A stretch of DNA of 32,061 bases from contig JAOTYM010000047.1 in the NCBI GenBank assembly GCA_029861845.1, forward strand, positions 1 to 32,061, written 5' to 3'. The notes under the pieces were generated by a model. It worked only from the letters and a program-made list of their open reading frames with translations. It had not been told where the DNA came from and made no database searches. Source of the DNA: Gammaproteobacteria bacterium. GTDB taxonomy: Bacteria; Pseudomonadota; Gammaproteobacteria; Acidiferrobacterales; SPGG2. Made by a program: the position numbers and the translations under genes. This document shows positions 7,710 to 14,682 of this stretch, piece after piece; within the stretch, counting starts at the first letter, position 1; every line of letters begins with the position of its first letter.

Positions 7710-8909
7710 ATGCCCAAATTAAGTTTTTGGTCTAAGAAACCCCCCGTCTCCGACGCGCTTCGCGCATTGTCGGCCGAAGTATTATTGAACAGCGAACCAC
7801 GCCGCACCCGCTTGCGGCAGCTGGGCGCCCTGGTGTCTGTACCCCACGCTTCTTTCTCCCATCTCTATCGTGCGCCGTTATTGTCATTCACGCGCTACGT
7901 GCAGCAGTTGCCGGCGCCTGAGACTGATCACCATACCTACCCCGGCGGGTTACTTGACCACGTCCTAGATGTAGTAGTCACCGCGCTGTCTTTGCGCCGC
8001 GGGTACCTGTTGCCGCCCGGCGCCCAGCCCGAGATCGTGTCCCGTAAACAGGACCTGTGGACCTATGCCGTTTTCGCGGCAGCCCTGCTAAGGGATATCG
8101 GCCAAGTTGCGGTGGAACAGCGCGTCACCATCGTCGACAAGCGTGGGCACGCTACCGGCGACTGGGATGTGTGGCGAGGGCCGATGGACAAGGGCATGTG
8201 GTACCGCGTGTCCCTTGTTCGTGACCGGAATCGCATCTCGCGTGAGCCCGTCGCACCATTATTTGCGCCGCTGATCCTTCCAGCCGACGCGCTAAGCTGG
8301 TTAGCCAGCGACGCCGATGTTTTGTCATGTTGGCTTGGCGTACTCACCGGTGCGCAAGAACGCGCCGGGGTACTTGGCGATATTGTTAACCGCGCAGACG
8401 CCGCGTCCATTGCGAATGATCTTCAGGCGCAAGGGCCGGGCACGAAGGACGTCGATATTGGAACGAAACCTACACGCCTACACCAGCCACTAACTGCCAG
8501 TGCTGCGTCCAATCCCAAAACAACAAACATAGACCAACGAGGAGATCTCGAACACGACTTTTTGGGCTGGCTGAGAAACATGGTTTGTGCAGGAAAGATT
8601 CCCGTCAACGATATGAATGCAAGAATACATACCGTGCCCGAGGGCGTGTTGCTTGTTAGCCCTGCGGTCTTTAAAGACTTTACGGCAAAGCGCGCTGACG
8701 TGGACGATTGGAGTTCCGTGCAGAGACGTTTCCAGAAACTAAGGGTTCATAGAAAAACACGCGACGGGGCAAACATTCACCGTTACGAATTTAGCGGTAT
8801 TCGCAAGCGCGCCGGCATCAACGGCCTATTAATCCCCGACCCGGCGGTTATCTTCGGTGACCGGCCCCCGCCCCCACCGAATCCACGCCTCCAGCTTCAT
8901 GTTAGCTGA
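7710..8909 (+). CDS. traI: TraI/MobH-type relaxase of an integrative conjugative element, altered HD motif
   Basis: This 399-residue protein has the TraI_2 domain (PF07514) of MobH relaxases, which nick transfer DNA at oriT. HH at 74-75 in a TDHHTYPGGLLDH segment and H84 match the family's His cluster, and the GYLLPPGAQPE segment at about 98-108 is also typical. A C-terminal TraI_2_C-like domain (about 285-370, HDFLGWLRNMVCAGKIPVND) follows a low-complexity linker. As I recall the family, the HD motif should read HDIGK. Here it is RDIGQ (R128, D129, Q132), so the first metal-binding His is absent. That suggests reduced or lost nicking activity. The protein is shorter than many MobH proteins but complete at both ends. 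It begins the ICE-like gene run. Confidence 0.85.
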   Translation: MPKLSFWSKKPPVSDALRALSAEVLLNSEPRRTRLRQLGALVSVPHASFSHLYRAPLLSFTRYVQQLPAPETDHHTYPGGLLDHVLDVVVTALSLRRGYLLPPGAQPEIVSRKQDLWTYAVFAAALLRDIGQVAVEQRVTIVDKRGHATGDWDVWRGPMDKGMWYRVSLVRDRNRISREPVAPLFAPLILPADALSWLASDADVLSCWLGVLTGAQERAGVLGDIVNRADAASIANDLQAQGPGTKDVDIGTKPTRLHQPLTASAASNPKTTNIDQRGDLEHDFLGWLRNMVCAGKIPVNDMNARIHTVPEGVLLVSPAVFKDFTAKRADVDDWSSVQRRFQKLRVHRKTRDGANIHRYEFSGIRKRAGINGLLIPDPAVIFGDRPPPPPNPRLQLHVS

Positions 8910-9386
8910 GCTGCCAGCTGCGGCCGATGTGGTCCCACTGCCTATCGCCGTGACCCTCATTGGGCGACTGAAAATCATGTATGTCGGAGAAATGTTTTTC
9001 CGTTGATTTTGACCATGGGGTTCGTTGAGATAGGACATCGCACATACCCGAGATCCGGGCGTCGGGTCTAGTCGACACGACATCGGGCAGGCCTTGAGGA
9101 CGGCAATGGGTTGCTTGTACTGGCGAGGTTAACGGTGATAGGGTAATCCTTAACCGTTCCACGCGTAGAAGGGTAGAGCTACTGCTTGGTAGCGGACACG
9201 AAAGGGCGCCTCGCGACACCTATTATAATCTGCCCTTTTCGCCTGATCTCAGACGAGCCGTGTCCAACCGCTTTAACGTTTGTTGTACTTGTAATCGTTG
9301 TCGACCTACGTCACGGCGACGGATAAGCGGACTGCAGTAGAATACCGAGAAGAACGGGGGGTGCCTAAGGCAGTGGGAACACTACT
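8910..9386. other. Intergenic stretch after traI
   Basis: No gene is supported here. A TATAAT at 9224-9229 lies between the arms of a 7-bp inverted repeat (AAAGGGC 9201-9207 and GCCCTTT 9232-9238), but no good -35 box is placed at the right distance. A GGTTAA/TTAACC pair occurs near 9128-9154. Since oriT often lies close to the relaxase gene, this non-coding stretch is a reasonable place to look for it. That is inference only. Confidence 0.4.
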
Positions 9387-9701
9387 ATGGCATCGACAGT
9401 AATCGTTGCGAACACCCAGAGCCAGGTCGGGAGAACTGCAGTTGTCACCGCTGGCTTCGTCACCGCGCATAGCACCGGGCCGGTTACGCCCGCTTCGTAT
9501 CTTCTGCAACTAAACTCGTACATCGCAGCCGCGCTGCGCGCGTCTCGCGTGGACCAATATAAAGGCGAAACGAAACTGTCCGCACGTCGTAAGGGCACGC
9601 CTAGACCAAGACGAAATTTTCGCGACGACTCGGGGTGGACAAACGCGTTGTTTGCGTATGCTGTGCCTGATTCAGAATTGCCGTCGTGCTCGGCAAGCTG
9701 A
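9387..9701 (+). CDS. Hypothetical 104-residue protein
   Basis: The frame starts at ATG 9387 with only a weak purine-rich box (GTGGGAA). It encodes an Ala/Thr/Val-rich first half and an Arg/Lys-rich basic second half (KLSARRKGTPRPRRN). I do not recognise it. A 119-codon frame on the opposite strand covers the same DNA, so coding on either strand is uncertain. Its place between traI and the DUF2857 gene, on the same strand, mildly favours this reading. Confidence 0.35.
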   Translation: MASTVIVANTQSQVGRTAVVTAGFVTAHSTGPVTPASYLLQLNSYIAAALRASRVDQYKGETKLSARRKGTPRPRRNFRDDSGWTNALFAYAVPDSELPSCSAS

Positions 9702-9755
9702 AAGGGGCTTAGGGGATGAGTCAAACCCCACTACGTATTGACGGAGGTCTTAACA

Positions 9756-10412
9756 ATGTCCCAACGCCACTCAAACCTCGCTTTTCACATTTTACGGTGC
9801 GCCACCCAATCACTTGCCGAATCCGATGTTAAGGCAGTCCTTGAGCTCGGGTTCACCATTGACCAGATCGCTGAGATCGAGCAGCTAACGCTTGAAGACA
9901 TCAACTATCTGATGACCCATTCGCAGCACTTCATCGACGCCCGCGTCGATCCCGAGCGATTCGAGCGTCTGATTGCGCACATGCGGTTGCGCCGCAAGGA
10001 AGGTGAGGTGCTAAATGAGCTGATCCGCCATCATGCTTCTTTGCCCATGCTCAATCAGCTGTACGGTATGAACAGCATCGAGTACGCGCGGCTACGCAAA
10101 AAATTGCACATGGTGCACGGTTTCGACGGCAAACAATCCGGTCGACCAAAACTACCACGCCCTGAGCAACACGATATGATCTGGGAGGTTTGGCAGGACA
10201 ATGAACATCTGCCGGTGGGTGAACGCTACCTCGCCGTCGCCAAAGCGACTAAAGTTCCACTGAACGCAGTCTGGCAGCTCATGAAGACCTGGGACATACC
10301 AAACGTCAAGGTCTTGCGCAGACGAAACGGTAGTCACTCAGCGGCCGCCGTTACGAAAGCAAAGGTGATCGGCACCGATCGTAAACCGAAACGCGCCAGC
10401 GCCGCTGTTTAG
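9756..10412 (+). CDS. DUF2857 family ICE protein
   Basis: This 218-residue protein is of the DUF2857 type, found in the replication/regulation block of PFGI-1/clc-like ICEs. Recognisable parts are an N-terminal LAFHILRCATQSLAESD segment, the helical FTIDQIAEIEQLTLEDINYL stretch, and a basic C-terminal half with helix-turn-helix-like character (LNQLYGMNSIEYARLRKKLHM). The ATG at 9756 is preferred over the TTG 18 bases upstream because a GGAGGT box sits 7 bases before it. DUF2857 members have been thought of as DNA-binding or regulatory, but the biochemical function is not known. The PFL_4669-type gene follows 45 bases later. Confidence 0.78.
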   Translation: MSQRHSNLAFHILRCATQSLAESDVKAVLELGFTIDQIAEIEQLTLEDINYLMTHSQHFIDARVDPERFERLIAHMRLRRKEGEVLNELIRHHASLPMLNQLYGMNSIEYARLRKKLHMVHGFDGKQSGRPKLPRPEQHDMIWEVWQDNEHLPVGERYLAVAKATKVPLNAVWQLMKTWDIPNVKVLRRRNGSHSAAAVTKAKVIGTDRKPKRASAAV

Positions 10413-10457
10413 GTGGGCAGACGATATCCTTACGATTTCGATTAGCGAGGAGCGCCA

Positions 10458-11324
10458 ATGGCGACTAACAGACCGACCAACAAGCAGGATGCCGTCCAGT
10501 ACACGCCGGACGTGGCCACCCTCCCGCCGGCAACGTCGGTGCCGGCCGCTGCCGTCACTGCAACAAGTGCAGATCCGATCGCCGATTACATTATTGCCAA
10601 CGTCAGACCCGGTGTGCTGAGGTCCGACACGACGATGCTCGTGCAGACGTATCAGGCACAACGCCTCGTTTATGGTCGACGCGCTAAGGATGGCGTCCCC
10701 GCCATCATCGGGCTCGTGCGTTTCGGCATGCTGCTCAAGCGCATGTGGGGATCGGCCGCCTCGGATGACCCCTACGCGGACTGGTTCTTGATCCAGATCC
10801 TTGACGCCATCGAATCGGCGCGCAGCACCATCCTACAGTTTCAGCAGGAAACGACGGCATTGCTCAGCGCTCGCACCGGGGTTGAGATCTCTATCGCCCA
10901 CTCGCAACAACCGGTTCGGATACCGCTGTCCTTTGCGAGCCCGTTCGGTTACATGGGGGCATATCTGATTGCCGACTTCGATGAGCTCGTGCGTGCGCTC
11001 GTCACGACAAGACACGTGGGGTTGATGAGCCGCGATCGTTCTGAGCAAATCATCAACACCGGCGCCCGGCCGATCCGACACGCATTCACGCTGGCGACAC
11101 GCTGGAAGTACACGGGCCTGACCCGGGAGGATGTGAAACAAGACACCCAGCCGGCACGCGCCGCGACCACGGCGATGGGTCTACTGCCGGCCGATGTGCT
11201 CGCCGGCACGCGTCGCGCTAGTGTGTCGCCGACGATTCGTGATCGCGCCGGCACTAACATGAACATTAGCTGGTCCGCGGTGTTGCCGGACCACCGGCCA
11301 AGTGCAGACGCAGTGGCGCGCTAG
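10458..11324 (+). CDS. PFL_4669 family integrating conjugative element protein
   Basis: This 288-residue protein resembles the TIGR03761 (PFL_4669) ICE family. After an Ala/Pro/Thr-rich N-terminus (about 1-45) comes the characteristic core: LVQTYQAQRLVYGR, PAIIGLVRFGMLLKRMW, DDPYADWFLIQI, then LIADFDELVRALVTTRHVGLMSR and RHAFTLATRWKYTGLTREDV. The role is unknown; it travels with the ICE replication/partition block. GAGGAG lies 5 bases before the ATG. The neighbours on both sides are from the same ICE module and strand, so they were probably co-transcribed with it, although the following leader has its own structures. Confidence 0.82.
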   Translation: MATNRPTNKQDAVQYTPDVATLPPATSVPAAAVTATSADPIADYIIANVRPGVLRSDTTMLVQTYQAQRLVYGRRAKDGVPAIIGLVRFGMLLKRMWGSAASDDPYADWFLIQILDAIESARSTILQFQQETTALLSARTGVEISIAHSQQPVRIPLSFASPFGYMGAYLIADFDELVRALVTTRHVGLMSRDRSEQIINTGARPIRHAFTLATRWKYTGLTREDVKQDTQPARAATTAMGLLPADVLAGTRRASVSPTIRDRAGTNMNISWSAVLPDHRPSADAVAR

Positions 11325-11438
11325 TTTGCAAACGCCGGCCAACGCCGATGTGTATAAACTGTTGGCCTGTTTTTGTCGTTTGGAGGTCGCTTGATATTTG
11401 CTGGCGAGTCGGGTTAAGGTATTTGCAGTTGTACCGCT

Positions 11439-11583
11439 GCTACGTCGGTTAACGTAGCGCCCTTGCGATCTTCGGATCGCATCCACTAAGCGCCTTGTCG
11501 GACCGTGTGATAGGCGCAACGATCATCAAGATCGTCGGTCCATTATCTATCCACTAACCCCCGTCTGGGAGTCACTTTCCCAG
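11439..11583 (+). promoter_or_regulatory. Structured leader: four small hairpins in series
   Basis: Four local inverted repeats occur before the 11630 gene: 11439-11445/11452-11458 (7 bp); 11464-11470/11475-11481 (7 bp, TTCG tetraloop); 11519-11524/11530-11535 (6 bp); and 11565-11570/11578-11583 (6 bp). Together with the SD-burying hairpin that follows, nearly the whole leader could fold. Confidence 0.55.
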
Positions 11584-11593
11584 CGTGGGACGA

Positions 11594-11626
11594 GTGTCTC
11601 TCATTCGGATAACCGAAAGGAGACAC
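11594..11626 (+). promoter_or_regulatory. Hairpin burying the Shine-Dalgarno sequence of the 11630 gene
   Basis: Outer arms GTGTCTC (11594-11600) and GAGACAC (11620-11626) enclose an inner stem TTCGG/CCGAA (11604-11608/11613-11617) with an ATAA loop. The 3' outer arm starts with the GAG of the AAGGAG ribosome-binding site and ends exactly 3 bases before the ATG. Translation would require the hairpin to open. Confidence 0.6.
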
Positions 11627-11629
11627 GCT

Positions 11630-11860
11630 ATGAAGAAGCTTACGCGTTCCGTTCGTAACTTGTTGCACAAGTACAGATTCAATCTGGACCTGCGCAAGTT
11701 AGCGATCAGCGTAATGACAGCTGGGTGGCTCGGTATCGTCGTTGGTGGCGATCAGGTCACCTTGCTCGAAGGGTTTGTGCTGTTCGCAACCGGTTGCGCG
11801 TTGTGGTGGTATGCCAGTCATACTGCTGCCGAGCGCGACGACGAGGATCGGCAGGACTAG
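11630..11860 (+). CDS. Small ICE-associated membrane protein
   Basis: This 76-residue protein has a basic N-terminus (MKKLTRSVRNLLHKYR) and two hydrophobic segments (about residues 25-40 and 45-63), ending in an acidic tail with DDEDRQD. It is predicted to be a two-pass inner-membrane protein with the positive end inside. I do not assign a family. The start is the ATG at 11630, not the upstream in-frame start at 11585, because a ribosome-binding site precedes it and the coding character begins there. It sits between two ICE-module genes and is followed by a strong terminator. Confidence 0.65.
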   Translation: MKKLTRSVRNLLHKYRFNLDLRKLAISVMTAGWLGIVVGGDQVTLLEGFVLFATGCALWWYASHTAAERDDEDRQD

Positions 11861-11874
11861 CCCTTCTCAACCCC

Positions 11875-11920
11875 GGCCTGTGGCGATCCCCTATTAAGGG
11901 GGTCGCTCAGGCCCTTTTTT
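11875..11920 (+). terminator. Intrinsic terminator
   Basis: A two-part stem (GGCCTG 11875-11880 with 11908-11913, and a 9-bp inner stem 11883-11891 with 11898-11906) is followed by TTTTTT at 11915-11920. It ends the transcript of the small membrane-protein gene, so the next gene probably has its own promoter or depends on readthrough. Confidence 0.9.
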
Positions 11921-11956
11921 CATCAACCCGGTTCGGGGAAAGTCCCCGGAGCGGGC

Positions 11957-11993
11957 GCTTTCTCTGGACTGATTCAAGCCTTAAGGAGAAAGC
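11957..11993 (+). promoter_or_regulatory. Second SD-burying hairpin, before the DUF3577 gene
   Basis: Arms GCTTTCTC (11957-11964) and GAGAAAGC (11986-11993) are perfect complements. The 3' arm begins with the GAG of the AAGGAG ribosome-binding site (11983-11988) and ends exactly 3 bases before the ATG, the same geometry as at 11594-11626. The enclosed loop of 21 bases is not conserved between the two sites. Confidence 0.6.
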
Positions 11994-11996
11994 ACC

Positions 11997-12455
11997 ATGC
12001 AAAACGCTGATACGCATCCTACGTCAACCCCGGACACGAAGACGTCCGATTATTTTAACCTTCACGCCACGGGCATTGGCTATCTCCGTCGTGCCCGCCA
12101 TGTCACTCCCGACAGCGGCGATACGTATCTCGCCGTCACCATTGCCGCCCTGCGCGGTCGCCGGGACAGACATCAGTACACCTACTTCGACTGCATCGTT
12201 GCTGGCCGTCAAGCACAGGCGATCATTCGCCGCTTGATGCCGGACATCGAAGCCGCCAAGCCGGTGCTGGTACGATTCAAAATAGGCGATGTCTACCCGG
12301 AGTTGTTTATCTATAGAGTCGGGCCCAGACAGGGCGAGCCAGGTACTTCGATAAAGGCGCGCTTGTTGAAAATCGAGTTTGCCATGGTCGGCGGGATCGC
12401 CCTTGATATAACTGGCGTCGCGGCCGCAGCAGATGCGACTCGGGCGCACGCCTAA
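11997..12455 (+). CDS. STY4534/DUF3577 family ICE replication-associated protein
   Basis: This 152-residue protein matches the DUF3577 (STY4534) family of ICE proteins. Typical elements are FNLHATGIGYLRRARHV near the start, then YLAVTIAALRG, YTYFDCIVAGRQAQAIIRRL and VLVRFKIGDVYPELFIY. These proteins are small and may have an OB-like fold related to single-strand binding, although their role is not proven. It follows its own leader hairpin and is followed by a strong GC hairpin. In complete PFGI-1-type ICEs an ssb and a topoisomerase gene often lie close by; neither is seen here. Confidence 0.78.
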   Translation: MQNADTHPTSTPDTKTSDYFNLHATGIGYLRRARHVTPDSGDTYLAVTIAALRGRRDRHQYTYFDCIVAGRQAQAIIRRLMPDIEAAKPVLVRFKIGDVYPELFIYRVGPRQGEPGTSIKARLLKIEFAMVGGIALDITGVAAAADATRAHA

Positions 12456-12463
12456 CTAAGTGG

Positions 12464-12492
12464 TCCCGGAAGGCGCATTGCGCCTTCCGGGA
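12464..12492 (+). terminator. Strong GC hairpin after the DUF3577 gene
   Basis: Fourteen-base arms 12464-12477 and 12479-12492 are perfect complements; the effective loop is about 4-5 bases. TTTCGTT follows, so it is terminator-like with a short T-run. Confidence 0.7.
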
Positions 12493-12506
12493 TTTCGTTG
12501 ACATAC

Positions 12507-12668
12507 ACCGGGAACCTTCGGGTTCCCGGTCTCCCGTATCGAGCCAATCCCGCGTGGGTAGTCTGTTTAACAGTTCCTCCCGGCGCCATCGTTTCTGACG
12601 TCATACATATCGCCGTAGCACCTTTAGGTGCTCGCGTTTCTTCTTACTCCCGCAGGCGACACGCCTGC
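12507..12668 (+). promoter_or_regulatory. Hairpin-rich leader of the 12765 gene
   Basis: Three further inverted repeats follow the terminator: 12507-12516/12521-12530 (10 bp, perfect, TTCG tetraloop); 12617-12623/12626-12632 (7 bp); and 12652-12658/12662-12668 (7 bp). The gene begins at 12765, so the leader is about 270 bases long and rich in stable elements. A longer open frame from 12498 runs through it but lacks coding character before 12765. Confidence 0.5.
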
Positions 12669-12764
12669 TTACGGATAGCACGCAACGAAATCACACGCCG
12701 GCCGACTTGCGAACGCATGGGCGCGGATGTTCGTGCCGGCCAACAGACTATCGACGAGGAAGAC

Positions 12765-13250
12765 ATGAAACATCAGACTAGAGATTCGACAGCGACAAAT
12801 GTCGCCCAGTATCCGGCAATCGCAAAGCTGCCGGTCGATCGACTATGGGTCATCACGGTGGAACTCTACGCCGCGCTGCAATGGCTTGTGGATGACCTTA
12901 GTGATACCGACGATCGCCGTAAGCGTACGAAGCTATCGACCAGCGTTGCTAATGCTCGTGCGGTGTTGACCGACGCGGCAACGGGCCGATTGATAGAACA
13001 GTCCGGGGAAGTTATCGACAAAGGCGATCACGTCCGTGCCTATGTGTTTGCTGACCGGCAAGACTGTTACGTCGAAGGTGTAGTTACCGATGCCAACGTC
13101 ACCACGCACCGAAGGCCTTGTTACGAAATCAAGGTGGCACGCAAAGTGTGGAACGGCGAGCAAGTGAAGCCAACCAACAGCTATGCGTATCCGCCGCAGA
13201 ACGGAACCGTCACACCGGAAGGCGTAACCCATTACGTGATCAAGATTTGA
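12765..13250 (+). CDS. Unrecognised ICE-region protein, 161 residues
   Basis: A GAGGAAG box precedes ATG 12765. The protein has an N-terminal helical part (PVDRLWVITVELYAALQWLVDDL, about 24-46) with a following basic stretch (DDRRKRTKLSTSVANARAVL). A beta-rich second half follows (GDHVRAYVFADRQDCYVEGVV, then EIKVARKVWNGEQV). No catalytic motif is evident. I do not recognise the family. Position and strand suggest it belongs to the ICE module, and the structured leader suggests control after transcription. Confidence 0.6.
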   Translation: MKHQTRDSTATNVAQYPAIAKLPVDRLWVITVELYAALQWLVDDLSDTDDRRKRTKLSTSVANARAVLTDAATGRLIEQSGEVIDKGDHVRAYVFADRQDCYVEGVVTDANVTTHRRPCYEIKVARKVWNGEQVKPTNSYAYPPQNGTVTPEGVTHYVIKI

Positions 13251-13393
13251 CCTCATAAGACATATGCGTAGGGATGTCGCGCGCAGATTTCTCGCTGCGG
13301 CATTCACTGCGTATATCACAACCCGCGAGGGACAAGACCGCCCCTCCGCGGCTCGCTTTTGCCTTTCGCACCTGAACAGTTCGGAGACATGAT

Positions 13394-13519
13394 ATGAAAG
13401 CGAGCAGGAAAGAAAAGGAGGCCATCGTGCAGTTCCTTACCAATCTGAAGGGTCGCCACGGAGCGCAGAAGTGGGAAAACTGGCCCAAGACAAGACCGCT
13501 TTCGAGCCACACCCCATAA
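13394..13519 (+). CDS. Small basic ORF, 41 residues
   Basis: ATG 13394 is preceded by a GGAG at about 13384. It encodes a Lys/Arg/Glu-rich helix (MKASRKEKEAIVQFLTNLKG) followed by RHGAQKWENW and a short unrelated-looking tail to TAA. The last dozen residues may have been replaced by sequence from across a junction. It could be a truncated small ICE gene. The function is unknown. Confidence 0.35.
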   Translation: MKASRKEKEAIVQFLTNLKGRHGAQKWENWPKTRPLSSHTP

Positions 13520-13599
13520 TCGTTGCACGGCCTGGTGTACCGGGTCGGGCTCAACGGGTTAGAATCGGGTGGAAAAATGATGCGCAAGGGTCGAACACT

Positions 13600-14505
13600 T
13601 TGTTATCGCGCCGCGATTTCCTGATCCACGCCGCGGCCTGCGCCGCCGTGCCTTTTCTGCCCACGCGCGCATTCGCCCGGTCTGCCTATCCAACCCGCCC
13701 GATCCCTAAAACTGGCGAGCCGTTGCCAGTGGTTGGGCTGGGCTCGACCAAGGCCGTGTCGCAACTGACGAAGCGCGGGACCGCCGAGTTCAAGGTGCTT
13801 TTGCGAACCCTGCTCGACGGTGGGGGAACGGTAGTGGATACCTGGTCGCGCAGCGCCGCGCTGGACAAGCTGACCGGCGACGCCCTTCAGGCCGAGGGCT
13901 TGGTGAAGGATCTATTCCTGGCCACCAAGGTAGATGCGGTGGGGGCCCAGGCCGGACGGTCAATGCTGGAACGCACCCGGCGGCTGTTCGGCAAGACCTC
14001 CGATCTCATCCAGGTGATCAGTCTAAGGGACCTTAAGACCCAGTGGCCGATTCTGAAGGAGTGGAAGGACGCGGACAAGGCGCGCTACATCGGCGCCACG
14101 GTATCCTCCGACCCCGACCATAACGCGATGATGCATTTCATGCGTGGTGAACGCCCGGATTTCATCCAGGTGAATTACTCGGTCGTGGAAACCGACGCTG
14201 AGTCGGGCGTGCTGCCGCTCGCCGCTGATTTGGGGATCGCGGTGCTGATCAACCGCCCGTTCATGAACGGCAGTTATTTCTCCCGGGTACGGGGTGTTTC
14301 GCTGCCGGAATGGGCCGCGGAGTTCGATTGCCACGGTTGGGCGCAGTTCTCACTGAAGTATATTCTTGCCCATCCCGCCGTCACTTGTGTGCTAACCGAA
14401 ACCACCAATCCCAAACACCTGCTCGAAAACCTCGCCACCGCCTACGGCCGATTCCCCGACACGGAAACCAAACGCAGAATGCGCGAGGTGATGCAGTTTA
14501 TCTGA
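13600..14505 (+). CDS. Tat-exported aldo/keto-reductase-like protein with degenerate active site
   Basis: The protein starts with a twin-arginine signal (LSRRDFLIHAAACAAVPFLPTRAFA), so it is exported folded. The rest follows the aldo/keto reductase barrel: PVVGLGST, VVDTWSRS, FLATKV, DLIQVISLRDL, ARYIGATV, DFIQVNYSV, GIAVLINRPF and a C-terminal SLKYILAHPAVTCVL. Of the catalytic D-Y-K-H tetrad, Asp and Lys are in place. The Tyr position reads Ser (DTWSRS) and the His position reads Ser/Leu (QVISL), so ordinary carbonyl reduction is doubtful. No ATG is in frame near the signal; TTG 13600 is the likely start. An ATG pair at 13577-13582 lies in another frame, so a small frameshift is possible. 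Similar Tat-exported relatives exist, with unknown roles. Confidence 0.78.
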   Translation: MLSRRDFLIHAAACAAVPFLPTRAFARSAYPTRPIPKTGEPLPVVGLGSTKAVSQLTKRGTAEFKVLLRTLLDGGGTVVDTWSRSAALDKLTGDALQAEGLVKDLFLATKVDAVGAQAGRSMLERTRRLFGKTSDLIQVISLRDLKTQWPILKEWKDADKARYIGATVSSDPDHNAMMHFMRGERPDFIQVNYSVVETDAESGVLPLAADLGIAVLINRPFMNGSYFSRVRGVSLPEWAAEFDCHGWAQFSLKYILAHPAVTCVLTETTNPKHLLENLATAYGRFPDTETKRRMREVMQFI

Positions 14506-14682
14506 GGTCAAAGGACGGCGATCAGGCGCCACGTGTGGTTGATCATAAGTATGTAGGCATGAACTGCGCATTCATGCTTCGTTGCCAACTCTTATAACGT
14601 ATCTATGCACCGTCGGTCATGGGCTGCCGGGGAGGGTCAGGCGTGCGCGGCGGGGCGTGCGGGAATTTTCTCAGCGTTTGTT

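Noticed and set aside
9365..9724. 119-codon minus-strand frame
   Set aside because: Opposite to the direction of all nearby ICE genes and without a start signal; the plus-strand frame is slightly better.
12498..12764. Upstream extension of the 12765 gene
   Set aside because: The extension runs through several hairpins and has no coding character; the ATG at 12765 has a ribosome-binding site.
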